64,000 nucleotides of DNA from Mesorhizobium sp. NZP2298 (GTDB lineage Bacteria > Pseudomonadota > Alphaproteobacteria > Rhizobiales > Rhizobiaceae): assembly GCF_013170825.1 (NCBI RefSeq), contig NZ_CP033365.1:7266001-7330000 (forward strand), written 5' to 3'. Below, piece after piece: positions 7,934 through 15,157 of this stretch. The notes below the pieces were generated by a model. That model made no database searches, was not told where the DNA came from, and saw only the letters and a program-made list of their open reading frames with translations. Position 1 is the first letter of the stretch; every line of letters starts with the position of its first letter. The translations under genes and the position numbers were made by a program.

Positions 7934-8595
7934 ATGCGCTTTTCCCTAAGTTCAATCATCATAGCCGCATGCGCAGCCAGTTCTTCCGTGGTCAACCTGC
8001 CGGGCAGCGCTACTAGCCGAACTGGCAGCGCTCCTATTTCCGTGGTGCGCTCGCTAAACGCCAATTCCAACCCAACCTGCCTACCGACCAACTCCACATA
8101 GACTTCGGCTAGCAATTGCGCGTCGATGAGTGCGCCGTGTGTTGTGCGGGCTGCTGTGGATATGCCATACCGCCTACACAGCGCGTCAAGGCTAGCCGGT
8201 GAGCCAGGATGCTTTGTGCGCGCCATTGCCAGCGTGTCTATGACATGGTTGGCCAAGACTGGCATACCGGCTCGCGTGAGTTCGGCGTTCAGGATGCCAA
8301 CGTCAAAGCTGGCGTTGTGAGCCACCAGCGGAGCGTTGCCGATGAAGTCCAGCAGGCCAGCCGCTGTGTCTGCAAAGCTGGCCGCACCAGCCAGCATCGC
8401 ATCGGTGATGCCGTGCACCGCGGTAGCGTCTGCCGGCATCGGCACACCGGGATTGACGTAGGCGTGAAACGTGCGGCCCGTAGGCAGCATGTCGTAAAGT
8501 TCCACGGCGCCAATCTCAGCCACCCGATCGGCACGGATGTCGACGCCAGTGGTCTCGGTGTCGATGACGATTTGGCGGGTGGGCTGGCGGGTCAT
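7930..8595 (-). CDS. DnaQ-like DEDDh 3'-5' exonuclease (Pol III epsilon type)
   Basis: This 221-residue exonuclease domain protein may proofread or trim DNA ends during phage replication. The three Exo motifs are present: VIDTETTG (Asp12, Glu14), HNASFDVG, and THGALIDAQ with the DEDDh His. The length suits a stand-alone epsilon-like domain without a polymerase-binding tail. The ATG at 8595 is chosen; a TTG seven codons upstream is less likely. No DNA polymerase gene is visible nearby, so it probably works with host Pol III, together with the phage clamp. Confidence 0.9.
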   Translation of the reverse strand: MTRQPTRQIVIDTETTGVDIRADRVAEIGAVELYDMLPTGRTFHAYVNPGVPMPADATAVHGITDAMLAGAASFADTAAGLLDFIGNAPLVAHNASFDVGILNAELTRAGMPVLANHVIDTLAMARTKHPGSPASLDALCRRYGISTAARTTHGALIDAQLLAEVYVELVGRQVGLELAFSERTTEIGALPVRLVALPGRLTTEELAAHAAMMIELREKRI

Positions 8596-8628
8596 TTTCT
8601 TACTACCTAAAACCAATTTCTAAGCACC

Positions 8629-8967
8629 GGGACAAATTCCCCCTCTAAAGAGGGGGGAATATGTTGTCCCGCTGGATGCTCGTGGGACAAATTAACGGGA
8701 CAAGCGGGACAAGCGGGACAAAATACGTTCTAAGTTATTGATTTTATTGATGATGGTTTTTGGCGTTTTGTCCCGCCTTGTCCCGTAAGTCGATTTTTAG
8801 CGGGACAAAACAGCGGGACAAACACATGCTGCGGGACAAGTCGTTTTGTCCCGCTAGGTTGCGCTGATGGTTGTGCAACCTAGCGGTGAAATCTTGTCCC
8901 GGCATTTTGTCCCGCAGCACTGTAAGCTATTGATATTAAACCGGGACAAGGCGGGACAACGGGACAA
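8629..8967. repeat. Array of 17 GGGACAA motifs; candidate phage replication origin
   Basis: In 339 nt there are 11 GGGACAA on the plus strand (starting 8629, 8684, 8697, 8706, 8715, 8802, 8815, 8833, 8943, 8953, 8961) and 6 on the minus strand (8664, 8768, 8778, 8846, 8894, 8907). Many are preceded by GC, giving GCGGGACAA. Three at 8697-8721 repeat with a 9-bp period, and 8833/8846 form an inverted pair. AT-rich patches lie at about 8722-8760 and 8921-8941. The array is intergenic, between dnaQ-like and primase-helicase genes, which fits iteron-type initiator binding; the binding protein is unknown. Confidence 0.9.
8851..8886. repeat. Perfect 12-bp inverted repeat inside the GGGACAA array
   Basis: CCGCTAGGTTGC (8851-8862) and GCAACCTAGCGG (8875-8886) are perfect complements around a 12-nt loop. 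No T-run follows on either strand, so it does not look like a terminator. Its left arm starts inside one GGGACAA motif (8846-8852, minus strand). Confidence 0.8.
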
Positions 8968-8975
8968 AGGTGTTT

Positions 8976-11099
8976 TTATGCCGGCCAGTACCATAGACCA
9001 ATGTTATTGACGTGACCCTCCTTGACCAGTGCATCTGGTGCCCGCTGAAACTGCTTGCGGGCGGTCTCCGCGGCTGCGGGATTGGTTGTGGTGTCGCGGC
9101 TAGCATAAAACTCTGCCCGCCAGGTTGCCTCGTCAACCACAAGGATATCCTCCGGGAATGCGTCCCCTTCAGGCTCAATGCCGTTCCTCTCGATAGCCGC
9201 GGCAAGCGCCTTGAGGACGTCGCCCTTGTAGCCCTTGAGCGACCCAGATGTCAGCTTGGTCTCTTTGACTTGAACCACCACGGGTGCCGTTGTCGGCTCG
9301 CCGTCCTCATCGACGCCAATTTCAACGGAGTCCATGGTGAACGCCAATATCTCACCTTCTTCGCCGTCATTGGTTCCATCACAGACAAGCTTGTATTTTC
9401 CATGGTCTTTCTTGACCATGAAGCTAGCGTCAACAGCTCCGTCCAAGTCGATAGCGCCTTTGCCACGCTCGCCTGTCCAAGCGCTGTGGTGGATTGCGGT
9501 AACGTGTGCCGATGTCTCTACCAGTATCTCGTCACATGAATTGACGAAGCGACCCATGTCCTTTGATGCGTTCTGGTCGCCAGCGCCGAAGACTCGCGTC
9601 AGTGTATCGATGATGACCCACACGCATTGAAGGCCGGTCTCAACCTCAGCGCTTTTGATTTCGGCTATAAGCTCTTTGGCGTCCTTCAGATCCTTGGTGA
9701 AATCGAGCCTTCCACCGATGATCAAGAGCGGCACATTTTCTATCTTATGCCGCTTACGGAAAGCCATCATGCGACGTTCTGTCAGCTTCTTGCGTTCAGC
9801 CGCCACATAGATTACCAGACCTGGCTTGACCTTGCGCCCATGCCACTCCATGCCGGCGGCAACGTGGCATGCTGCATCCGTTACGATTACCGACTTTCCC
9901 GTTCCAGGCAGACCAGAGACTGTTGTGAACTCTCGAGCGCCAAGTACGCCCTTAATGAACGTCTCTTTCGGCTCGCCTTCTACGATGTCGTCAAACCACG
10001 TCCGCTCGAAACGTTCGCGCTTTTTCGGCGCTGCTGGCATGTCAACCTCTGCGTTTACATCCTGCGCTGGGGCGTCAACCTCCGTGTTGACTTCCTTCTT
10101 CTTGAGCAGCTTTGAGGTGTCGACAAGCTTGGTATTGTCGTTCTGATGCTCGCGTTCTTTGATGACGCGCGGCGACCTCATGCCATCGTCAAGGCCACGC
10201 TTAATGCGAGCGCGCGTCTGCTTGTCGCCATCCTTTTGCAGAACACCATTGGCCGATGCGCCATGGTAAAGCTCGCCCTCCGCAATATCTCTGGATAGGA
10301 CACCCGCACCCACCAGTTGACCGAGCGCATATGCGGATGCGTTCAGCTGCGCGCCGCGGTTACCTACCGCTGCTGTGGCCAGTTTGGTGATTTCCGATTC
10401 TAGCGCCACGTTGACATATGGCGCCAGGTCGCGAGCCGTGTACGTATAGTCGTGCCGTTGTGGTTCCGGCTCATTCTTGGGGAGCAACAACTCGAGCAGC
10501 CATTCGGGCGTGTCGGCGAAGTCTGGAATGCCGATCGGATCGTATGGCTGTCCGTCCGTGTCAATCCATTCGTATTTGCGCCCGTCGGCCATCATGGATC
10601 CGGGACCGACGATATAGCCGTCCTGGCCTCTCGTATCCACGCCAGGTGCAATAGCAGCCCGATTACGGATACCGTCAACGTTCTTAAAGAAGACGTGCGT
10701 CCCGCCATTCGCAGTTCGCGCCCTGGCCGTCTCCGGCAATGGACCATGCAGAGCTTCCATTGCGGCAAGCCAAGCATGCCCGTCGCGATCGCCGTGCTTG
10801 TCTAAGTCTAGCACCCAAGCCCCTAGCGGCTCGCCAGTAGGTACGCCTATCAGTGCAGTCGGGTGGCGTTCGTTAAACCAGATGCCAACGATCCGCTCGG
10901 AGCGTGTGGCGCCCTTTAGACCGTTACTGGTTTTTGGTGATTTCTCCGGCCTAGTGATGATCTCGCCGGTTGCCGGGTCGACCTCATCGACCTCTGTCTC
11001 ATGGCACGGGAAAACGCTTATGCCTGCCGATATGAATGAACGCGCCACGTCATATGCGCTGGTGGTTGCCTGCGGTACCTTGAAATTGATTTTGGCCAT
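8976..11099 (-). CDS. Bifunctional primase-polymerase / RepA-like helicase
   Basis: The 707-residue protein probably starts phage DNA replication. The N-terminal prim-pol (AEP) domain has the DLD metal motif (Asp98, Asp100 in WVLDLDKHG) and the later THVFFKNV and QDGYIVGPGS segments. A linker with two near-copies of VNxEVDxPA follows. The C-terminal RecA/RepA-type ATPase has Walker A GLPGTGKS (396-403) and Walker B VWVIIDTL. The ATG at 11099 overlaps the upstream stop (TAATG) and is preferred to a TTG seven codons earlier. Its stop lies next to the GGGACAA array, as expected for an initiator beside its origin. Confidence 0.88.
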   Translation of the reverse strand: MAKINFKVPQATTSAYDVARSFISAGISVFPCHETEVDEVDPATGEIITRPEKSPKTSNGLKGATRSERIVGIWFNERHPTALIGVPTGEPLGAWVLDLDKHGDRDGHAWLAAMEALHGPLPETARARTANGGTHVFFKNVDGIRNRAAIAPGVDTRGQDGYIVGPGSMMADGRKYEWIDTDGQPYDPIGIPDFADTPEWLLELLLPKNEPEPQRHDYTYTARDLAPYVNVALESEITKLATAAVGNRGAQLNASAYALGQLVGAGVLSRDIAEGELYHGASANGVLQKDGDKQTRARIKRGLDDGMRSPRVIKEREHQNDNTKLVDTSKLLKKKEVNTEVDAPAQDVNAEVDMPAAPKKRERFERTWFDDIVEGEPKETFIKGVLGAREFTTVSGLPGTGKSVIVTDAACHVAAGMEWHGRKVKPGLVIYVAAERKKLTERRMMAFRKRHKIENVPLLIIGGRLDFTKDLKDAKELIAEIKSAEVETGLQCVWVIIDTLTRVFGAGDQNASKDMGRFVNSCDEILVETSAHVTAIHHSAWTGERGKGAIDLDGAVDASFMVKKDHGKYKLVCDGTNDGEEGEILAFTMDSVEIGVDEDGEPTTAPVVVQVKETKLTSGSLKGYKGDVLKALAAAIERNGIEPEGDAFPEDILVVDEATWRAEFYASRDTTTNPAAAETARKQFQRAPDALVKEGHVNNIGLWYWPA

Positions 11100-11326
11100 T
11101 ACGAGGCAATCCATTCGCAATTAACTTTTATGTAGGTGGTGTCTTGTCGTGCGCCTGCATAGGTCTCAATTCTGCGCACTTTGGAATCCATCCGCTCGAA
11201 GACGTCAATGCAGCCAGACATGTCCGTGCAACTGTCCTCCTCCATAAATACGGTGCCAACACCAGTGTAAAAGTCATAGGCGACGCTGCGGACATAGCAC
11301 TGCATTGTGTCGTGGAATCTGGTCAT
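11099..11326 (-). CDS. Hypothetical small prophage protein
   Basis: This 75-residue protein was not recognised. It has three Cys and a MEEDSCTDMSGC segment, then a charged C-terminal half. It overlaps the methyltransferase stop by 4 nt and the primase-helicase start by 1 nt (TAATG), so it belongs to the replication operon and probably serves to couple translation between large neighbours. Confidence 0.7.
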   Translation of the reverse strand: MTRFHDTMQCYVRSVAYDFYTGVGTVFMEEDSCTDMSGCIDVFERMDSKVRRIETYAGARQDTTYIKVNCEWIAS

Positions 11327-12546
11327 GCGGCGGCCATTCTGGCGGGCGTGTTGTCGTTTACCACAGCCAAAGCACGCTCTACGCGACTAATGGCTCGTCC
11401 GATTGCTTCGGGGATTTGCGGGCAGACCGCGTCGCCGAAGGCTTCGACAATGAGACTTGCTGCAACCGTCCCTCTTGGACCGCCGATTGCAATGCGCGAC
11501 TGAGCCACCCAGCCGGATAACCCATCATCCACCCGTAAGTGATGGGCAAGGCCGCCGTTCCAGTTAGCCCATGGCTCTGCAGGAGAGTTGCCAAGAGGCG
11601 AGCGCCTATCCACTTGTCCGACGCTTTCCCCGTCATCGAGCCGTCTATCACCGCATCCAGTGCTGGAGAGTGGCGACGGTCGTGGGCTGGACTCCAGGAG
11701 TCCAGCCGTTTGTCCCTCTTGGTAGGAGTTGGCAGGGTTTCTAGTTGACGCTCGCCCATTGCCATTGTCGTTACAAGCGACACGCCTGTCGTCTTGTCGC
11801 TCGTCGCCTTCGCTATCTCCGGCCCGTGGTTCGCGTCGCTCGCTCGCGGCGTTGGCATCATCGCTTGGTGCAATTGATGTCGCACGGTCCCCATCCTGCC
11901 CGTATCGCCATGTCCTCCCGCTTTCATGTCGCTCGCTCGTGGCGTCGATAGGATCATCCGAAACGGATAGGTCGAACCCGCCCCACCGCCCTTGCCGTCC
12001 TGCATCCCGTCCGATGCCATTGGCGTCGGCAAGCGAGAATCCAATAAGCCAGCTTCGCTTGCGCTCGTGGTTCGCGCCGATGTCTCCAGCACTGACCACG
12101 AACGGCCAGCAGGTGTAGCCGATTGCCTCCAATGCATCGATGACCCGGTCTGCGCCTCTAGTTCTGAGATTAGCGCTATTCTCAAGAGCGAACCAACGAG
12201 GTCTGCATTCGTCAATGAGCCGGACAGCTTCGAAGTAGAGGCCGGAGCGCTCGCCGTCGACGCCTTTACCTTTAGTGTTGGCGCTGCTGATGTCCTGGCA
12301 CGGTGGGCTGCCGACGATGATGTCGGGAAGTCCATGACCGTCCCGAACAAGTCTGTCTGCGGTAAGGGTGGTGACGTCGTCATAAACTGGGACTCCGGGG
12401 TTGTTCTGGCTGTAAAGGACGCGACGCCACGGGATGACTTCGCAGGCGGCTATGGTGCGGTAGCCTGCGCGATGCATGCCGAGTGACCAGCCGCCCGCTG
12501 CAGCGCTGAATAGGTCTAGGACGCGGGGGCCATCAGAATGGTGCAT
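11323..12546 (-). CDS. DNA (cytosine-5) methyltransferase, phage type
   Basis: The 407-residue enzyme should methylate cytosine-5 in a specific DNA site. Motif I is VLDLFSAAAGG, motif IV GSPPCQDIS with the catalytic Cys, motif VI ENS, and motif VIII ERKRSWLIG. Motif X-like VEAFGDAVCPQI lies near the C-terminus. Between motif VIII and the end is a variable, Arg/Asp-rich segment (about 170-310) with repeated DAN and ANS elements, which also contains a long second open frame. No restriction endonuclease gene is adjacent, so it is probably an orphan enzyme protecting phage DNA. Confidence 0.9.
   Translation of the reverse strand: MHHSDGPRVLDLFSAAAGGWSLGMHRAGYRTIAACEVIPWRRVLYSQNNPGVPVYDDVTTLTADRLVRDGHGLPDIIVGSPPCQDISSANTKGKGVDGERSGLYFEAVRLIDECRPRWFALENSANLRTRGADRVIDALEAIGYTCWPFVVSAGDIGANHERKRSWLIGFSLADANGIGRDAGRQGRWGGFDLSVSDDPIDATSERHESGRTWRYGQDGDRATSIAPSDDANAASERREPRAGDSEGDERQDDRRVACNDNGNGRASTRNPANSYQEGQTAGLLESSPRPSPLSSTGCGDRRLDDGESVGQVDRRSPLGNSPAEPWANWNGGLAHHLRVDDGLSGWVAQSRIAIGGPRGTVAASLIVEAFGDAVCPQIPEAIGRAISRVERALAVVNDNTPARMAAA
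11379..12383 (-). CDS. Long overlapping frame within the cytosine methyltransferase gene (uncertain)
   Basis: A 334-codon open frame lies wholly inside the methyltransferase gene, same strand, shifted frame. It reads through the conserved motif IV-VIII region and the variable region, where it yields a repeated motif: LPTPMASDG, LSTPRASD, MPTPRASD and LPTPTKRD. It ends near TYGWMMGYPAGWL. From memory, proteins with PTPxASD repeats and a final MGxPxGW are common among phage hypothetical proteins, which would suggest real translation or recurrent misannotation. The start at 12383 has no strong ribosome site that I can point to. Confidence 0.3.
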   Translation of the reverse strand: MTTSPPLPQTDLFGTVMDFPTSSSAAHRARTSAAPTLKVKASTASAPASTSKLSGSLTNADLVGSLLRIALISELEAQTGSSMHWRQSATPAGRSWSVLETSARTTSASEAGLLDSRLPTPMASDGMQDGKGGGAGSTYPFRMILSTPRASDMKAGGHGDTGRMGTVRHQLHQAMMPTPRASDANHGPEIAKATSDKTTGVSLVTTMAMGERQLETLPTPTKRDKRLDSWSPAHDRRHSPALDAVIDGSMTGKASDKWIGARLLATLLQSHGLTGTAALPITYGWMMGYPAGWLSRALQSAVQEGRLQQVSLSKPSATRSARKSPKQSDEPLVA

Positions 12547-12868
12547 CGCCGCTCCTCACAAGTTGACGCAACCGCTTGGTGCAGCCGTCCCAAATGCGTC
12601 CACAGAAGATAAGCACCTGTTCTTCTGTCCATTCGCCAAGGTCGGACCCGTATTCCTCCACCAGTGGGCCCGCGGCATCCATACCGCCCGCACGCGCCTT
12701 CAGCTTGTAGGCATCCGGTCGCTTTAGTCGTTGGATGTTGTCAATCATGAAGCTGCAATCCACACACAGGAACTTGGGGTCTTTGTCTCTTGGACTGGTG
12801 AAGCCCATGCCAATGCCTATTGCCCTGTCTCCGCAGAACGAGCATTCGGCCGGATCGTGTTGACTCAT
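12533..12868 (-). CDS. Hypothetical zinc-binding prophage protein
   Basis: This 111-residue protein carries CSFCG (about 9-13) and CVDC (about 35-38), a likely Cys4 zinc site, followed by a helical region and a Trp/Cys-containing C-terminus. It resembles small phage proteins such as DUF6511 in layout, but I am not certain. It overlaps both methyltransferase genes (4 and 14 nt), so it is part of the same operon. Function unknown. Confidence 0.65.
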   Translation of the reverse strand: MSQHDPAECSFCGDRAIGIGMGFTSPRDKDPKFLCVDCSFMIDNIQRLKRPDAYKLKARAGGMDAAGPLVEEYGSDLGEWTEEQVLIFCGRIWDGCTKRLRQLVRSGDAPF

Positions 12869-13647
12869 GCTGCACCTGCAACTGGCGTAGCGGGGGCGAA
12901 CATATCGGCGGGCGGGGTATTGTCGTTCTTAGGGCGGAACATGTTTGGCTTCCTTGATGCCGCCTCGATGCGCCGGCAAGACATGTCGAAATAGGTCTCG
13001 TCCAACTCGATCCCTATGAACGGTCGACCAGATTGAACGCAGGAAACGCCAGTGGTGCCGGAACCCATAAACGGATCCAGCACCACCCAATCCGACCAGG
13101 TTGAGTTCTCAATGTAGAGCGACATAAGTTCGGTAGGTTTTTCCGTTGGATGAGACGACTCGTCTCTCTGGAAGATGCTAACCAAACTCTTCGATGCCGG
13201 ATTGCGGATTGTGAACGCCTTGCCCTTGCGCATGAATAGCGTGAATTCAGTGACGTTTTGGTAGTACTTGTTAGGCAGGGCGGAACGCTTGTCCCAAGTT
13301 AGGATGGTGTGGAGGTCAAAGCCCGCAGCCTCCGCTGCAGCCCATGCCGCCTTCAAGTTCTTTCCATTGGACATGAAATAGGCTTGCCGGTCATCCTTCA
13401 GCGCGGCATACACGATAGGTAGCCAGTCGCTCCACTTGATGTCACACTTAACTATATCGCCTCCGTTGCCATAGTCCTTCATCCACCCGCCGAAACCTCC
13501 CTCGAGTTGAAGGTTGGCCGCGAACCCGCCTTTTGAAACAAGATATGGCGCGTCGCTGACTATGCAGTCGACAGATGACAACGTGGGCACAATGTCCCGC
13601 ATGTCACCATTGTACAAAGTACAATCGCCTATGGTTTCAACCCGCAT
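12865..13647 (-). CDS. DNA N6-adenine/N4-cytosine methyltransferase, DAPY-type
   Basis: The 260-residue enzyme has catalytic motif IV as SDAPYLVS, where most relatives have DPPY; phage members of this group often have DAPY. The SAM-binding motif comes near the C-terminus as LDPFMGSGTTG, preceded by SHPTEKP, so the order is beta-type (IV before I). The ATG at 13647 has GGAGG 6-7 nt upstream and overlaps the previous stop (TGATG); an earlier ATG ten codons upstream is less likely. It probably modifies phage DNA against host restriction. Confidence 0.88.
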   Translation of the reverse strand: MRVETIGDCTLYNGDMRDIVPTLSSVDCIVSDAPYLVSKGGFAANLQLEGGFGGWMKDYGNGGDIVKCDIKWSDWLPIVYAALKDDRQAYFMSNGKNLKAAWAAAEAAGFDLHTILTWDKRSALPNKYYQNVTEFTLFMRKGKAFTIRNPASKSLVSIFQRDESSHPTEKPTELMSLYIENSTWSDWVVLDPFMGSGTTGVSCVQSGRPFIGIELDETYFDMSCRRIEAASRKPNMFRPKNDNTPPADMFAPATPVAGAA

Positions 13648-14384
13648 CACGCGCCTCCCATAACCTTGTCTTCCCAAACCCGAAACCCCGGAACCATCCG
13701 CATACCGCTGCGCACGACCGCGTCGGCAGCCGACTGCACTAGGGCACGGAAAGCATCAGGATCGCGCGCGTATGCCCAATCAAGCGCCCTCTCTTCATCT
13801 TCGAGCGAAGCCTTCCACACACTTCGCAGCCCGGTCGGTCCCTTCGTTGCAGCCTTGGCAAACCGGCTAACCGCAGCGGCTTCCTTGACCAGCAGTTCGG
13901 CATCTTCGCGCGCAGCCAGGTTGCCTTGGCTGGTGGCCATTGCCTCACGGGCAATCGCGGCCAGCCGTTCCGCCTCAATGGCGGCTTCCCGCGCGATTCG
14001 TGCTTTCTCGTCGGCTTCCCGCTTGCGCCATACGGCTAGCATCTCGCCCAGCGACGCCTTGGCCAGATCGACCTTGCCCTTCTTGGGTTGGATGTACGGA
14101 TTGAACTGCTTCTGGATGGCATCAATCTTCTCGTCCAGTGGCTTCTTTGCCTCAACCCGCAGTGCGTCCGCAGCCTTGCCGGCCTCATGGATTTGGTCAT
14201 AAAGCGCCGTCACCGTGTCGTGCATGGTGGCGCTGTCAATTGGCTCACCGTCGGCGAAGTTTTTGGCCTCATCGTACAGGTCTTGAACGAGGGCAAGCGC
14301 CACCTCAACGGGGTCAACCGTCGGCTGATTGTGCGTCTTGGGCGGGAGGTCGTAATAGGTGGTGTTGGCTGCTGTGTCGATCAC
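13647..14384 (-). CDS. Hypothetical coiled-coil prophage protein
   Basis: The 245-residue product is strongly helical: a central Glu/Lys/Ala-rich segment (about 60-160, with READEKARIAREAA) is a likely coiled coil. The end reads MVPGFRVWEDKVMGG, similar to the C-terminal PGxRxxE pattern seen in many phage recombination-region proteins. Function not recognised; Gp157-like or RecT-accessory roles are possible but unproven. It shares 1 nt with the methyltransferase start. Confidence 0.65.
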   Translation of the reverse strand: MIDTAANTTYYDLPPKTHNQPTVDPVEVALALVQDLYDEAKNFADGEPIDSATMHDTVTALYDQIHEAGKAADALRVEAKKPLDEKIDAIQKQFNPYIQPKKGKVDLAKASLGEMLAVWRKREADEKARIAREAAIEAERLAAIAREAMATSQGNLAAREDAELLVKEAAAVSRFAKAATKGPTGLRSVWKASLEDEERALDWAYARDPDAFRALVQSAADAVVRSGMRMVPGFRVWEDKVMGGA

Positions 14385-14608
14385 GCCATATCCTCATAGT
14401 AGAGTGTGTAGGACTTACCGCAGACGGCACACGCATAACGCTCTGTGTCGAAGTCGCCGCCGACTTCTTTGATGTTTGCGCATTTGGTCCAGCGTCCTGA
14501 GCCGCCAAGGATGATGCGTTCGCGTTCCGTCATCTCTGGTGGATGCGGAATGAATACGGATACGCATTCTGGCGGTTGCTTTGACTTATCGCCTTCGTGG
14601 TCACTCAT
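14381..14608 (-). CDS. Hypothetical small prophage protein
   Basis: This 75-residue protein ends with a CAVCGK pair and has another Cys at WTKCANI, so it may bind zinc. It overlaps its neighbours by 4 nt on both sides (ATGA), typical of a tightly packed early operon. Not recognised. Confidence 0.6.
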   Translation of the reverse strand: MSDHEGDKSKQPPECVSVFIPHPPEMTERERIILGGSGRWTKCANIKEVGGDFDTERYACAVCGKSYTLYYEDMA

Positions 14609-14883
14609 GATGCATGTTCCTCAAATAGCTTGCCAAGTTCGATCCATTGCGCCTTGCTCTTGGCGACCACATCCTTGGCATACGTCTCGGCCGCGTCATA
14701 AGACTCGTAAATGTTGTAGGTGGAGAACTTCCGCGCGCCACACCGGAACTCGGTTATGTCAAACTTGTGCGATGTGTAGACTTCCTCAGTGACAAGAACG
14801 CCCTCCAGTAGTTCAATCTCATAGCCGTAAGTGAAGCTACGAAACTCGCGCTTCCAATTTATAACGTATCGTGCACACCGCAT
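14605..14883 (-). CDS. Hypothetical small prophage protein
   Basis: A 92-residue product. The frame is open further upstream, but the ATG at 14883 has GAGGAG 6 nt before it, so I take that start. The protein is rich in aromatic and charged residues (WKREFRSFTYGYEIEL). Not recognised. Confidence 0.65.
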   Translation of the reverse strand: MRCARYVINWKREFRSFTYGYEIELLEGVLVTEEVYTSHKFDITEFRCGARKFSTYNIYESYDAAETYAKDVVAKSKAQWIELGKLFEEHAS

Positions 14884-14959
14884 GCTATTCTCCTCAAACC
14901 TTTGAACCTGCAGCTTGTTGCGCCATGCGCAACAATACGCATGTGCGTATATTCTGGCT

Positions 14960-15157
14960 TTATGCGGCTTCGCGTATATCCTCCCGCGCCTGCTCTGCGG
15001 ACATGGCCTGCGCCAGCCGGATAGCATCCGCCGTAACGATGATGTAGCCAGCCGCCTTCAGTGCGCCTACCAACTGCGCCGCTAGCGCAGGCGCACCAGG
15101 GTAGGCATCACAACAGCCGCGCAAACTGGCGGTAAGCACTTCGGTTGGTGTTTTCAA
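14960..15157 (-). CDS. Hypothetical small prophage protein
   Basis: A 65-residue, Ala-rich helical protein. Its ATG overlaps the stop of the helicase gene by 4 nt. A 76-nt gap without features follows. Not recognised. Confidence 0.55.
   Translation of the reverse strand: MKTPTEVLTASLRGCCDAYPGAPALAAQLVGALKAAGYIIVTADAIRLAQAMSAEQAREDIREAA

Noticed and set aside
8697..8721. Possible CRISPR-like repeat
   Set aside because: Units are 9 bp with no spacers; no cas genes. It is an iteron-like array.
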